Origin: Pseudomonadota bacterium
GTDB taxonomy: Bacteria > Pseudomonadota > Gammaproteobacteria > Burkholderiales > Burkholderiaceae_E
Direction of reading: 5' to 3'
DNA: 64,000 bases
Assembly (NCBI GenBank): GCA_029779435.1
Contig: JAKPAM010000038.1
Span: 1-64,000 of the forward strand
Positions within the stretch are counted from its first letter, which is position 1, and the number at the start of each line of letters is the position of its first letter. The notes under the pieces were generated by a model, which made no database searches, was not told the origin of the DNA, and saw only the letters and a list, made by a program, of their open reading frames with translations. The translations under genes and the position numbers were made by a program. Below are positions 57,251 through 64,000 of the stretch, in pieces.

Positions 57251-58201
57251 ATGGCGGATGAAGAGCTGAACTTGCGCGCGCTGCGCGTTTTCGTCGAGAC
57301 CGCTCAGTTGCAGAGCATCACCCGCGCCGCGGTCAGCCTCGGCATCGCACAATCGGCGGTAAGCCGAATGGTGGCCGAGCTGGAGCGCCGGTTCGGTGGC
57401 CGGTTGTTCCTGCGCACCGGGCGCGGCGTGGCACCGACACCGCTGACGCTGGATCTGTTGCCCCGCATCATGTCGCTGCTGGCCGATGCCGGTGAGCTCG
57501 ATGAGCGGGCGCGATATCAGTCGGGAAGCCCGGCCGGGCTCGTGATCCTGGGTCTGGTGCCCGCGTGGGCGGGGCCGATCGCCAGCCGCCTGTTGAGCGG
57601 TCTGCGCGAGGAACTGCCTCGCGTGCGCCTGCGGGTGCTCGAAGGCTATAGCGGCGAGATCGAGGAGTGGCTGGCCAGCGGACGGATCGACATCGGCATG
57701 CTGAACCGCTACCAACGCGTCCGGCAGATCGGGCATCGCCGCCTGTTGACCAGCGACATGCATCTGATCGGCCGTCCCGCGTCGTTCCGCCATATATCGG
57801 TACCCCGCGACGCCGAGCCGTTGACGTTGCGCGCGCTCGGCGCCTGTCCACTGGTGCTGCCGAGCCGTCCCAACGCGCTGCGCTCGGCGCTCGATGCGTG
57901 GCAGCACGATAGCGGACAGGTGTTGAACATCGTCATCGAGGCCGACGCTTATAGCATCATCCGGCGTCTGTTGCTCGATCACGACCTGTTCAGCATCCTG
58001 CCGGCGCACGCGGTTGCCGAGGAACTGGCCGCAGGCATGTTGGCCGCCGAGCTGATCCACGAACGCGAGCTGCGCCAGTCGGTGATGTTGGTGCCGGGGT
58101 CGCATCGGCCCAGCACGCAGGCCAGCCGGGCCGTGTTGCAGCGGATCCCGGGTGTGGTGCGGGAGTTGCTGGCCGAAGGCCCGTCGCGAGGGAGGGCATG
58201 A
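57251..58201 (+). CDS. LysR-family transcriptional regulator
   Basis: A 316-residue regulator. The N-terminal winged helix is LNLRALRVFVETAQLQSITRAAVSLGIAQSAVSRMVAELERRFGGRLFLRTGRGV. A periplasmic-binding-protein-like effector domain (about 95-300) follows. It is divergent from the Bug protein gene and probably senses the same small acid, as in many LysR/Bug pairs (inference). Confidence 0.94.
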   Translation: MADEELNLRALRVFVETAQLQSITRAAVSLGIAQSAVSRMVAELERRFGGRLFLRTGRGVAPTPLTLDLLPRIMSLLADAGELDERARYQSGSPAGLVILGLVPAWAGPIASRLLSGLREELPRVRLRVLEGYSGEIEEWLASGRIDIGMLNRYQRVRQIGHRRLLTSDMHLIGRPASFRHISVPRDAEPLTLRALGACPLVLPSRPNALRSALDAWQHDSGQVLNIVIEADAYSIIRRLLLDHDLFSILPAHAVAEELAAGMLAAELIHERELRQSVMLVPGSHRPSTQASRAVLQRIPGVVRELLAEGPSRGRA

Positions 58202-58258
58202 CGGGGCTGGTTCAAGCTAGCCGGCGTGCCTTCGGGTAAGTCGCCTCTCATGCTCGTG

Positions 58259-58290
58259 CGCTTCGGCGCGTTCTACGAGGACCTGCTGTT
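58259..58290 (+). repeat. 32-bp duplicated scrap, copy 2 (RFGAFYEDLLF)
   Basis: The second copy of the scrap at 55923-55954, with one mismatch. The frame around it starts at ATG 58250 (MLVRFGAFYEDLLFADAF) and stops after about 26 codons. The region 58202-58455 has no other recognisable content. Confidence 0.8.
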
Positions 58291-58455
58291 TGCCGATGCC
58301 TTCATCGCACCCGCATCCCGGGGCGCATAGGCGGGAAGCCGTCACCCGCGTCGGCCGGCGCTCGATTCTCGTGTGAACAGGCCCTTAGCTCGCGTTCGGC
58401 CTACCGGATGTCGGGCCGCCGGCGGAGCAGCTTGGCGCCGTCGCCGACCAGCCGC

Positions 58456-59502
58456 TCAGGCCACGGCTTCCGCGCCGGCGCCGCGCATCGAGTCGGCGCT
58501 GGCGATCCGGTCGCGGCCGGCCTGCTTCGCCGAATACAGCGCAGCGTCGGCGCGCGCCAGCAACGCTTCGGCCGGACGCTCGCCGACCAGCGGATCGCCA
58601 ACCCCATGCGTGGCGACGCCGATGCTGGCCGTCCAGCGCAGCAGGCTGCCGTCATCCAGCGCATGAGGTGCCCGCCGGATGCGCGCGATCAAGTCCGCGG
58701 CGAAGGCCATCGCCGCCCCGTGCCCGGTGTCCGGGAGCAGGACGGCGAACTCCTCGCCGCCCAACCGGCCCACCCGCTCCGGCGCCGCGGCGCGGCACAG
58801 GTTGGCGAGCGCGCAGATCACGCGATCGCCGGTCGCATGGCCGTGCCCATCGTTGATCGACTTGAAGCGGTCGATATCGAGCATCAGCAGCGACAGCGGG
58901 CGGGCCTGTTCGTCGGCGCGCCGCATCGTGTCGTGCAGCGTCCGCGCGAACGCGCGCCGGTTGGCGACGCCGGTCAGCGGATCGGTGTTGGACGCCTTCT
59001 CGAGCGCACGCTCCGTCAGGAAACGCCGCTCGTAGTTGCCGCTCATTCCGATGCCGAGCAGCAGCACCAGGACGCTGCCGGGCAGGATCAGGCTCGCGTA
59101 CATCGCATGCGGAAAATCCGGGACGAGCCCGCCGAGCGCAAGCAGATGCGGCGAGACCGTGACGGCGATCGTCATCAGCAGGTTGATGCGTATCGAGAAC
59201 GCGCGGCACACGAACGGCGTGATGAACAGGAAGTACGTGAAACCCGCATAGCTGTACAGGATGCCGTCGTGCAGGCGCGAGGCGATCAGCATGTACAGAG
59301 CCTGCCCGCCGAGCAGCAGCGTGCCGGTGGTCAGCGCCACCTGGCGGCGCGAAGGGAGCAGGTGGATCACGGCCGCGGCGGGCACCAGCGCCAGGTACAG
59401 GGCCCGCAGGCCGAGCGTGCGCTGCGCGCCCACGGCATCGATCGACAGGTCCCAGATCCACAGCGTCGGGGCGAGTACGCTCAGCAGCAGGCACAGCCCC
59501 AC
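58456..59502 (-). CDS. Membrane-bound diguanylate cyclase
   Basis: 348 residues from GTG 59502. About six hydrophobic helices (about 5-155) precede a GGDEF domain (about 170-335). The domain keeps DPLTGVANRRAF, DIDRFKSINDGHGHATGD and the active-site LGGEEF, so it should synthesise cyclic di-GMP. The true N-terminus is unclear. The frame stays open for 63 more codons upstream, with protein-like sequence (RLRDSLEWRCDNAYLRRKFDDHHSFLV), but contains no ATG, GTG or TTG. One extra G in the GGGG run at 59675-59678 would join it to ATG 59696. Confidence 0.88.
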   Translation of the reverse strand: MGLCLLLSVLAPTLWIWDLSIDAVGAQRTLGLRALYLALVPAAAVIHLLPSRRQVALTTGTLLLGGQALYMLIASRLHDGILYSYAGFTYFLFITPFVCRAFSIRINLLMTIAVTVSPHLLALGGLVPDFPHAMYASLILPGSVLVLLLGIGMSGNYERRFLTERALEKASNTDPLTGVANRRAFARTLHDTMRRADEQARPLSLLMLDIDRFKSINDGHGHATGDRVICALANLCRAAAPERVGRLGGEEFAVLLPDTGHGAAMAFAADLIARIRRAPHALDDGSLLRWTASIGVATHGVGDPLVGERPAEALLARADAALYSAKQAGRDRIASADSMRGAGAEAVA

Positions 59503-59836
59503 GAGAAACGAGTGGTGGTCGTCGAACTTGCGGCGCAGGTAGGCATTGTCGCAGCGCCACTCGAGCGAATCGCGCAGCCGATGCCGGGGGTGGTTGGCGA
59601 ACAGCGTCGTGACCTTGATGGTGTGGGCCGCGCGGGCGGCATCGACATCGGCCGCCCGATCATGCCAGGCCGCCGTATCCCCGGATCGATTCGCATGTTA
59701 GCGAAGGTTGGCATCGGTGCGGAAGCCATTGGTCGGAGGGGGGCGGCCAGTGGTGGCGAACATGGGGCAGGCCGGCCGTTATCATCGTCGCTCGATCCTC
59801 TGAAGCGCCGGTTCGACCCGGTGCCGTCCATCGCCG
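59503..59836. other. Region upstream of the diguanylate cyclase; probable missing N-terminus
   Basis: On the minus strand 59503-59693 looks coding in the frame of the diguanylate cyclase but has no standard start codon. The remainder, 59697-59836, separates it from the divergent EamA gene. It carries no clear promoter, although both genes must start from it. Confidence 0.5.
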
Positions 59837-60748
59837 ATGCAGCGCCGTTCGACCCTCGCCCACGCCCTGTTGTTCGTGATGCCGTGCTTATGGTCGGCCA
59901 ACTACATCGTCGCGCGCTCGGCGATCGATGTGGTGGCGCCCCATATGCTGGCCTTCCTGCGCTGGGGGCTGGCGTTCCTGCTGATGCTGGCTTTCCAGGG
60001 GGCGACGTTGCGGCGGCGCTGGCCGGCCTGGCGCGGCGAGTGGCGCGACATGCTGGTGATGGGCGGGCTGGGCATGTGGATCTGCGGCGCGTTCGTCTAC
60101 CTGGGCGCGCGCACGACCAGCGTGACGAACATGAGCCTGCTGTACGCGGTCGCGCCGGCGATGATCGCGGCCGCGTCGGCATTCTGGTTCGGCGACCGGC
60201 TGGGGGCGACGCAATGGGCGGGCGTCGCGCTGGCCATCGCCGGAACGCTGGCCGTGATCTTCAAGGGGCAGGTCACGTCGCTGGCCGGCGTGCGGTTCTC
60301 GTCGGGCGACCTGTGGATGGTCGCGGCGGTGATCGCGTGGACGCTGTATTCGCTGATGCTGCGGGGCAGGCCGACCGTGCTCGATCCGTTCGCGCGCCTG
60401 ACGATGATCGCGGCCGGCGGCCTCGTCGTGCTGGCGCCGCTGACGCTGGTCGAGGGCGCGATGCTGGGCTGGCCGACGTTCGGCGCGAAGCTGTGGACGC
60501 TGGTGATCGTCGCCGCGCTGCTGCCGGCGTTCGGCGCGTATCTCGCTTATTCCTGGGTGCAGCGCGAATTGGGCGCGGCCCGGGCGGCGCTGGCGTTGTA
60601 CATCCAGCCGCTTTACGCGGCGCTGCTGGCGTGGCTGCTGCTCGGCGAACCCCCGCAGTGGTACCACGCGCTCGGTGCGGCGCTGATCCTGCCGGGCATC
60701 TGGATGGCCTCGCGGCGGGTTCGTGTGACGGAACGCCAAGACGGCTGA
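59837..60748 (+). CDS. EamA/DMT-family transporter
   Basis: A 303-residue membrane protein with about ten hydrophobic helices arranged as two EamA repeats (about 8-140 and 155-295). PCLWSANYIVARSAI and LLYAVAPAMIAAASAFWFGDRL mark the first repeat, and YIQPLYAALLAWLLLGE the second. Family members export amino acids or other metabolites. The substrate is unknown. Confidence 0.92.
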   Translation: MQRRSTLAHALLFVMPCLWSANYIVARSAIDVVAPHMLAFLRWGLAFLLMLAFQGATLRRRWPAWRGEWRDMLVMGGLGMWICGAFVYLGARTTSVTNMSLLYAVAPAMIAAASAFWFGDRLGATQWAGVALAIAGTLAVIFKGQVTSLAGVRFSSGDLWMVAAVIAWTLYSLMLRGRPTVLDPFARLTMIAAGGLVVLAPLTLVEGAMLGWPTFGAKLWTLVIVAALLPAFGAYLAYSWVQRELGAARAALALYIQPLYAALLAWLLLGEPPQWYHALGAALILPGIWMASRRVRVTERQDG

Positions 60749-60792
60749 TTCCTCGCGCGCCCCATGCGGGCGCCGAATCCGGCCAGCGCTTA

Positions 60793-60798
60793 TATAAT
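60793..60798 (+). promoter_or_regulatory. TATAAT -10 element upstream of the MATE gene
   Basis: A perfect TATAAT within TATATAATCA lies 83 bp before ATG 60881. The -35 position is GC-rich and does not match. It argues that transcription starts after the ATG at 60764, so translation should begin at 60881. Confidence 0.35.
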
Positions 60799-60880
60799 CA
60801 CCTCGCTGTCGCGCCGGGCTGGCTGCGACGCGCGCGAACTCACAACGGAGACGCACGGTGCACGGCACCGTTTTCATTGG

Positions 60881-62272
60881 ATGAACCCTCTCGTCAGTGG
60901 CCCGGTACTGGGCACGCTGCTGCGCCTGACGTGGCCCAATCTCGTGGCCATGGGTTCGCTGATGTTCGTCAGCGTGGCCGAGACCTGGATCGTCGGGCGG
61001 ATCGGCCTGCCGTCCCTGGCGGCGATGTCGCTGGTCTTCCCGTTGATCATCCTGATGCAGAACCTGGCCGGCGGGTCGATCGGCGGCAGCGTCGCGGCCC
61101 TCGTCAGCCGCGAACTCGGCCGGGGCCGGCCCGATGAGGCGAACGCGATCGCCTTCCATGGCTTGATCATCGCGCTGATGATCGGCACGGGCTTCCTGCT
61201 GTTCTTCCTGACGCAGGGCCCATGGTTGTATCGGCTGCTGGGCGCCAAGACCGACGAGGTGCTGTCGATCGCCGACGGTTATTCGTCGACGCTCGCCGTC
61301 GTCCTGCCGGTGATGTGGTGGTGGATGGTGCTGTCGGCGGTGCTGCGCGGCGTGGGCAACATGTGGCTGCCGGCCCGGCTGACGCTGGTATCGGCGGTGA
61401 TCCAGCCGCTGCTCGGCGTCGCGCTGGCGCTCGGGATCGGGCCGGTGCCGGCGCTGGGCATGGTCGGCGTCGCGATCGGGCAGATCGTGCCGGCGGTGTT
61501 GTCCGCGCTGTTCGGCCTGTGGTACGTCGCCGACGGCCGCGCGGGCGTGCGCTTCACCGTCGATGGCCGCCTGCCGCGGCTGCGCTTCGCGACCTTCGCC
61601 GCGATCCTGAAGCTCGGCGGGATATCGAGCCTTCAGACCGTGCAGTCGATGGTCATCGTCATGGGCGTCGGCCGCCTGGTGGCCGAGTTCGGCGTCGAAG
61701 CCCTGGCCGCTTATGGCATCGGCGCGCGGCTCGAGGTCCTGCTGATGAACGTCGTGTGGGCGGTCGGTGTCGCGTCGGTGCCGATGATCGGGATGTCGAT
61801 CGGCGCCGGCGATGTGGCGCGGGCCCGTCGTGCCGCCTGGGCGGCGTCGGCGGTCTCGGCCGCGATGATGCTGGTCATCGGCGGGACGTTGGCGTTGCTG
61901 CCCGACCTGTGGCTGCGCATGTTCACGTCGGACCCGGCGACGCTCGACGCCGGCCGGCAGTACCTGCACCGAGTCGGCCCGTGCCTGGTGTTCCTGGGCC
62001 TGGGTGGCGCGCTGTATTTCTCATCGCAGGGCGCGGGCCGCCTGATCGGGCCGCTGCTGGCGTCGACGATGCGGCTGCTGGTCGTCGTCGGAGGTGGCGT
62101 ACTGCTGCAAACGCGCGGCGGCGGCCTGGACACGCTGTTCATGCTGATCGGCATCGGGATGGCGGTCTACGGTCTGGGCACGATGCTCGCCGTGCGGTTC
62201 AGCCGGTGGGAGCCTCGGCAGGCGCTCAAGCCCGGCCGTCCGGACCCGTATGCTCGGCGCGCCGTCCGATGA
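60881..62272 (+). CDS. MATE-family efflux transporter
   Basis: A 463-residue carrier with about twelve hydrophobic helices in two MatE halves. Recognisable parts are LTWPNLVAMGSLMFVSVAETWIVGRIG, FPLIILMQNLAGGSIGGSVAALVSRELGRGR and the second-half AAYGIGARLEVLLMNVVWAVGVASVPMIG. MATE pumps expel drugs or toxic metabolites using Na+ or H+. The 3' end overlaps the convergent EamA gene by 47 bp. Confidence 0.93.
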   Translation: MNPLVSGPVLGTLLRLTWPNLVAMGSLMFVSVAETWIVGRIGLPSLAAMSLVFPLIILMQNLAGGSIGGSVAALVSRELGRGRPDEANAIAFHGLIIALMIGTGFLLFFLTQGPWLYRLLGAKTDEVLSIADGYSSTLAVVLPVMWWWMVLSAVLRGVGNMWLPARLTLVSAVIQPLLGVALALGIGPVPALGMVGVAIGQIVPAVLSALFGLWYVADGRAGVRFTVDGRLPRLRFATFAAILKLGGISSLQTVQSMVIVMGVGRLVAEFGVEALAAYGIGARLEVLLMNVVWAVGVASVPMIGMSIGAGDVARARRAAWAASAVSAAMMLVIGGTLALLPDLWLRMFTSDPATLDAGRQYLHRVGPCLVFLGLGGALYFSSQGAGRLIGPLLASTMRLLVVVGGGVLLQTRGGGLDTLFMLIGIGMAVYGLGTMLAVRFSRWEPRQALKPGRPDPYARRAVR

Positions 62273-63155
62273 CGAACGCGACGCCGCCCAGTGTCAACAG
62301 CAGCGCGAGCGCTTCGCGCATGCCGAACGGTTCACCCAGCATTGCTGCTGCGGAGACGACGCCGATCATCGGCGTCAGCAGCATGCCGATCGACGCGATC
62401 GTGGCCGGCAATCGCCGCAGCGCGGCGAACCACGTCAGGTAGCACAGGCCCATCGGCACGAGGCTGACGTACAGCATCGACAGCCAGCCGCGCATCGAGA
62501 CGCCGTCCAGCGCCAGCGGCTCGAAGATCAACCCCAGGACGAGCATCGGCGCGCAACCGAGTCCCACCTGCCAGGCCAGCAGCGCGAACGGCTGCAAGCC
62601 GTCGATCGGCACGAGAGTGACCGTGCCCAGTGCGAACAGGACCGCGGCTCCCAACGCCAGCGCGCCGCCGAGCAGCCGGTCGGCGTCGAGCACCAGCCCG
62701 CCGCCGCCGAACATCGCCCACAGGCCCAGCATCGACAACGCCAGGCCGGCGACCGCCCGGCCGCTCGGCCGCTGGCCGGAGACCGGCCACGCGAACAGCA
62801 TCGCCCAGATCGGCATCGTGTAGACGAGCAGGACGCTCTGGCCGACCGTCAGCCAGCGCAGTGCCAGCGTCGACAGGCCCATCCACGCGAACACGTTCAG
62901 GAACGCGGCCCACGTCAGCCGGGGTAGTGCGCGCGGTTCGACGCGCAGGCGCTGGCCGAGGGCGATCGCGACTAGCGCGAAGCCGATCGCGGCGGCCATG
63001 CCCGCTGTGCCGCGCGCGAACAGCGGCGGCAACTCGCGGATCAGGCTCTTCATCACAGGCCAATTCAGGCCCCAGCCTGCCGACGTGAGCAGCAGGCACA
63101 GCGCGCCGGTCCGGCGATCGGTCGCCGGTGGGCGCTCGTTGCGGGCGTGTGTCAC
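62226..63155 (-). CDS. EamA/DMT-family transporter (RhaT/YdcZ-like)
   Basis: 309 residues from GTG 63155; an in-frame TTG at 63191 would add 12 residues. About ten hydrophobic helices in two EamA repeats: LLLTSAGWGLNWPVMKSL at the start, and YVSLVPMGLCYLTWFAALRRLPATIASIGMLLTPMIGVVSA in the second half. The substrate is unknown. It is convergent with and overlaps the MATE gene, and starts 40 bp after the thiolase stop on the same strand. Confidence 0.9.
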   Translation of the reverse strand: MTHARNERPPATDRRTGALCLLLTSAGWGLNWPVMKSLIRELPPLFARGTAGMAAAIGFALVAIALGQRLRVEPRALPRLTWAAFLNVFAWMGLSTLALRWLTVGQSVLLVYTMPIWAMLFAWPVSGQRPSGRAVAGLALSMLGLWAMFGGGGLVLDADRLLGGALALGAAVLFALGTVTLVPIDGLQPFALLAWQVGLGCAPMLVLGLIFEPLALDGVSMRGWLSMLYVSLVPMGLCYLTWFAALRRLPATIASIGMLLTPMIGVVSAAAMLGEPFGMREALALLLTLGGVAFVIGRRAEHTGPDGRA

Positions 63156-63194
63156 GGTTACCGTCGACGGACGAGGCTCGCCCGCGCGCAACGG

Positions 63195-64000
63195 TCAGAC
63201 GCGCTCGATCAAGGTGGCGATGCCCTGGCCGACGCCGATGCACATCGTGGCGACGGCACGGCGACCGCCGGTGCGCTGCAACTGGTTGACCGCCGTCAGC
63301 ACCAGGCGCGCGCCCGAGGCGCCCAGCGGATGGCCCAGCGCAATCGCGCCGCCGTTGGGGTTGATGAAGTCGGCGTCATCGGGCAGTCCCAGCATGCGGA
63401 TGCACGCGAGCCCTTGCGCGGCGAACGCTTCGTTGAGCTCGAACACGTCGATGTCCTTGACCGTGAGCTTGTTCTTTTCGAGCAGCTTCTTGGTCGCGGG
63501 CGCCGGGCCGATGCCCATGATGCGCGGCGGCACGCCGGCGGTGGCCATCGAGACCAGTCGCGCGCGCGGCGTGAGCTGGTATTGCTTGACCGCCTCCTCG
63601 GACGCGAGGATCAGCGCGGCGGCGCCATCGTTGACGCCCGACGCGTTGCCGGCGGTGACCGTGCCGTCGGGCTTGACCACGCCCTTGAGACGGGAGAGCG
63701 CTTCCATCGAGGTTTCGCGCGGGTGTTCGTCCTTGGCGACCGTGATCGGGTCGCCTTTTTTCTGCGGGATCTGCACCGGCACGATCTCGGTCTCGAAGAA
63801 GCCATTCTGCTGCGCGGCGGCGGCGCGCTTCTGGCTGTTGAACGCGAGCTTGTCCTGGTCCAGGCGCGAGACGTTGAACTCCTGCGCGACGTTCTCGGCG
63901 GTCTCGGGCATCGCGTCGATACCGAACTGCGCCTTCATCTTCGGATTGACGAAGCGCCAGCCGATCGTCGTGTCGTACACGGCGTTGGCGCGGGCGAACG
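63195..64000 (-). CDS. 3-oxoadipyl-CoA/acetyl-CoA thiolase, N-terminus beyond the right edge
   Basis: The visible 268 residues are the C-terminal two thirds of a thiolase; the frame stays open through 64000. VYDTTIGWRFVNPKMKAQFG and SMPETAENVA-like wording is characteristic of 3-oxoadipyl-CoA thiolases (PcaF/PaaJ) of aromatic degradation. The active-site parts NEAFAAQ, GGAIALGHPLGASGAR (His) and ATMCIGVGQG (Cys) are present; the first catalytic cysteine lies outside. It may equally serve general beta-oxidation. The downstream EamA gene follows on the same strand. Confidence 0.9.
   Translation of the reverse strand, partial: FARANAVYDTTIGWRFVNPKMKAQFGIDAMPETAENVAQEFNVSRLDQDKLAFNSQKRAAAAQQNGFFETEIVPVQIPQKKGDPITVAKDEHPRETSMEALSRLKGVVKPDGTVTAGNASGVNDGAAALILASEEAVKQYQLTPRARLVSMATAGVPPRIMGIGPAPATKKLLEKNKLTVKDIDVFELNEAFAAQGLACIRMLGLPDDADFINPNGGAIALGHPLGASGARLVLTAVNQLQRTGGRRAVATMCIGVGQGIATLIERV

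Noticed and set aside
58250-58330. Start of a MutS- or MaoC-like gene (FYEDLLF)
   Set aside because: Only about ten residues are shared and the frame stops soon after; it is treated as a duplicated scrap of unknown origin.

Overview
The window is high-GC DNA (roughly two thirds G+C by eye) from a bacterial chromosome, most likely a betaproteobacterium of the order Burkholderiales. Pointers are the metX-metW pair, a long-form leuA, nadA-nadC beside nadB, two Bug/TctC-type binding proteins (one with TctB and TctA), YaeQ, RdgC, and a 3-oxoadipyl-CoA-type thiolase. No rRNA, tRNA, CRISPR array or prophage was seen, and the family is not resolved.

Layout. 1-3844 (minus) is the 5' part of a giant gene made almost entirely of an eight-residue repeat (24 bp), running off the left edge. 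3845-4345 is a control region with GTCAC boxes, then a SAM-II-type riboswitch and a terminator hairpin in front of metX-metW. A leucine-rich leader peptide with a hairpin precedes leuA. 8.3-15.3 kb carries a transglutaminase-fold protein that lacks its catalytic cysteine, a hemerythrin-like protein, a PQQ-type sugar dehydrogenase, a crotonase, a tautomerase, an MFS carrier and a stand-alone DnaB-like ATPase. 15.4-21.3 kb is a complete RND efflux operon (outer-membrane factor, adaptor, pump). A 268-bp element with 31-bp perfect terminal inverted repeats ends 25 bp before its first gene. 21.8-33.2 kb holds a BamE/PGBD-like exported protein, rdgC, the de novo NAD genes nadA-nadC with convergent nadB, a panE-like reductase, AMP nucleosidase and a UvrD-like helicase. 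33.4-39.6 kb holds a GGDEF-EAL protein, an MFS carrier, yaeQ and an aldehyde dehydrogenase.

39.8-44.7 kb (minus) is a TonB receptor / periplasmic binding protein / di-heme DUF1111 cluster, possibly for metal uptake. 45.1-48.2 kb is a tripartite tricarboxylate transporter (C-B-A). Next to it is a rearranged island: the last 138 bp of tctA is duplicated, and the two copies bracket a VapBC-type toxin-antitoxin pair and an istB (IS21-family) scrap. An MntA-HepT pair follows directly. 50.2-55.8 kb pairs a two-component system with a divergent operon for an exported MsrB, a DipZ-like membrane thiol reductase and an exported MsrA: a self-contained system for repairing oxidised methionine outside the cytoplasm. 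56.1-58.2 kb is a divergent LysR/Bug pair bracketed by a 32-bp duplicated scrap. The right end has a diguanylate cyclase, two EamA carriers, a MATE carrier and a thiolase that runs off the edge.

Several genes appear to have feedback control visible in the DNA: metX (SAM riboswitch), leuA (leader peptide), vapBC (operator palindrome) and the LysR gene (promoter that would give a leaderless mRNA).
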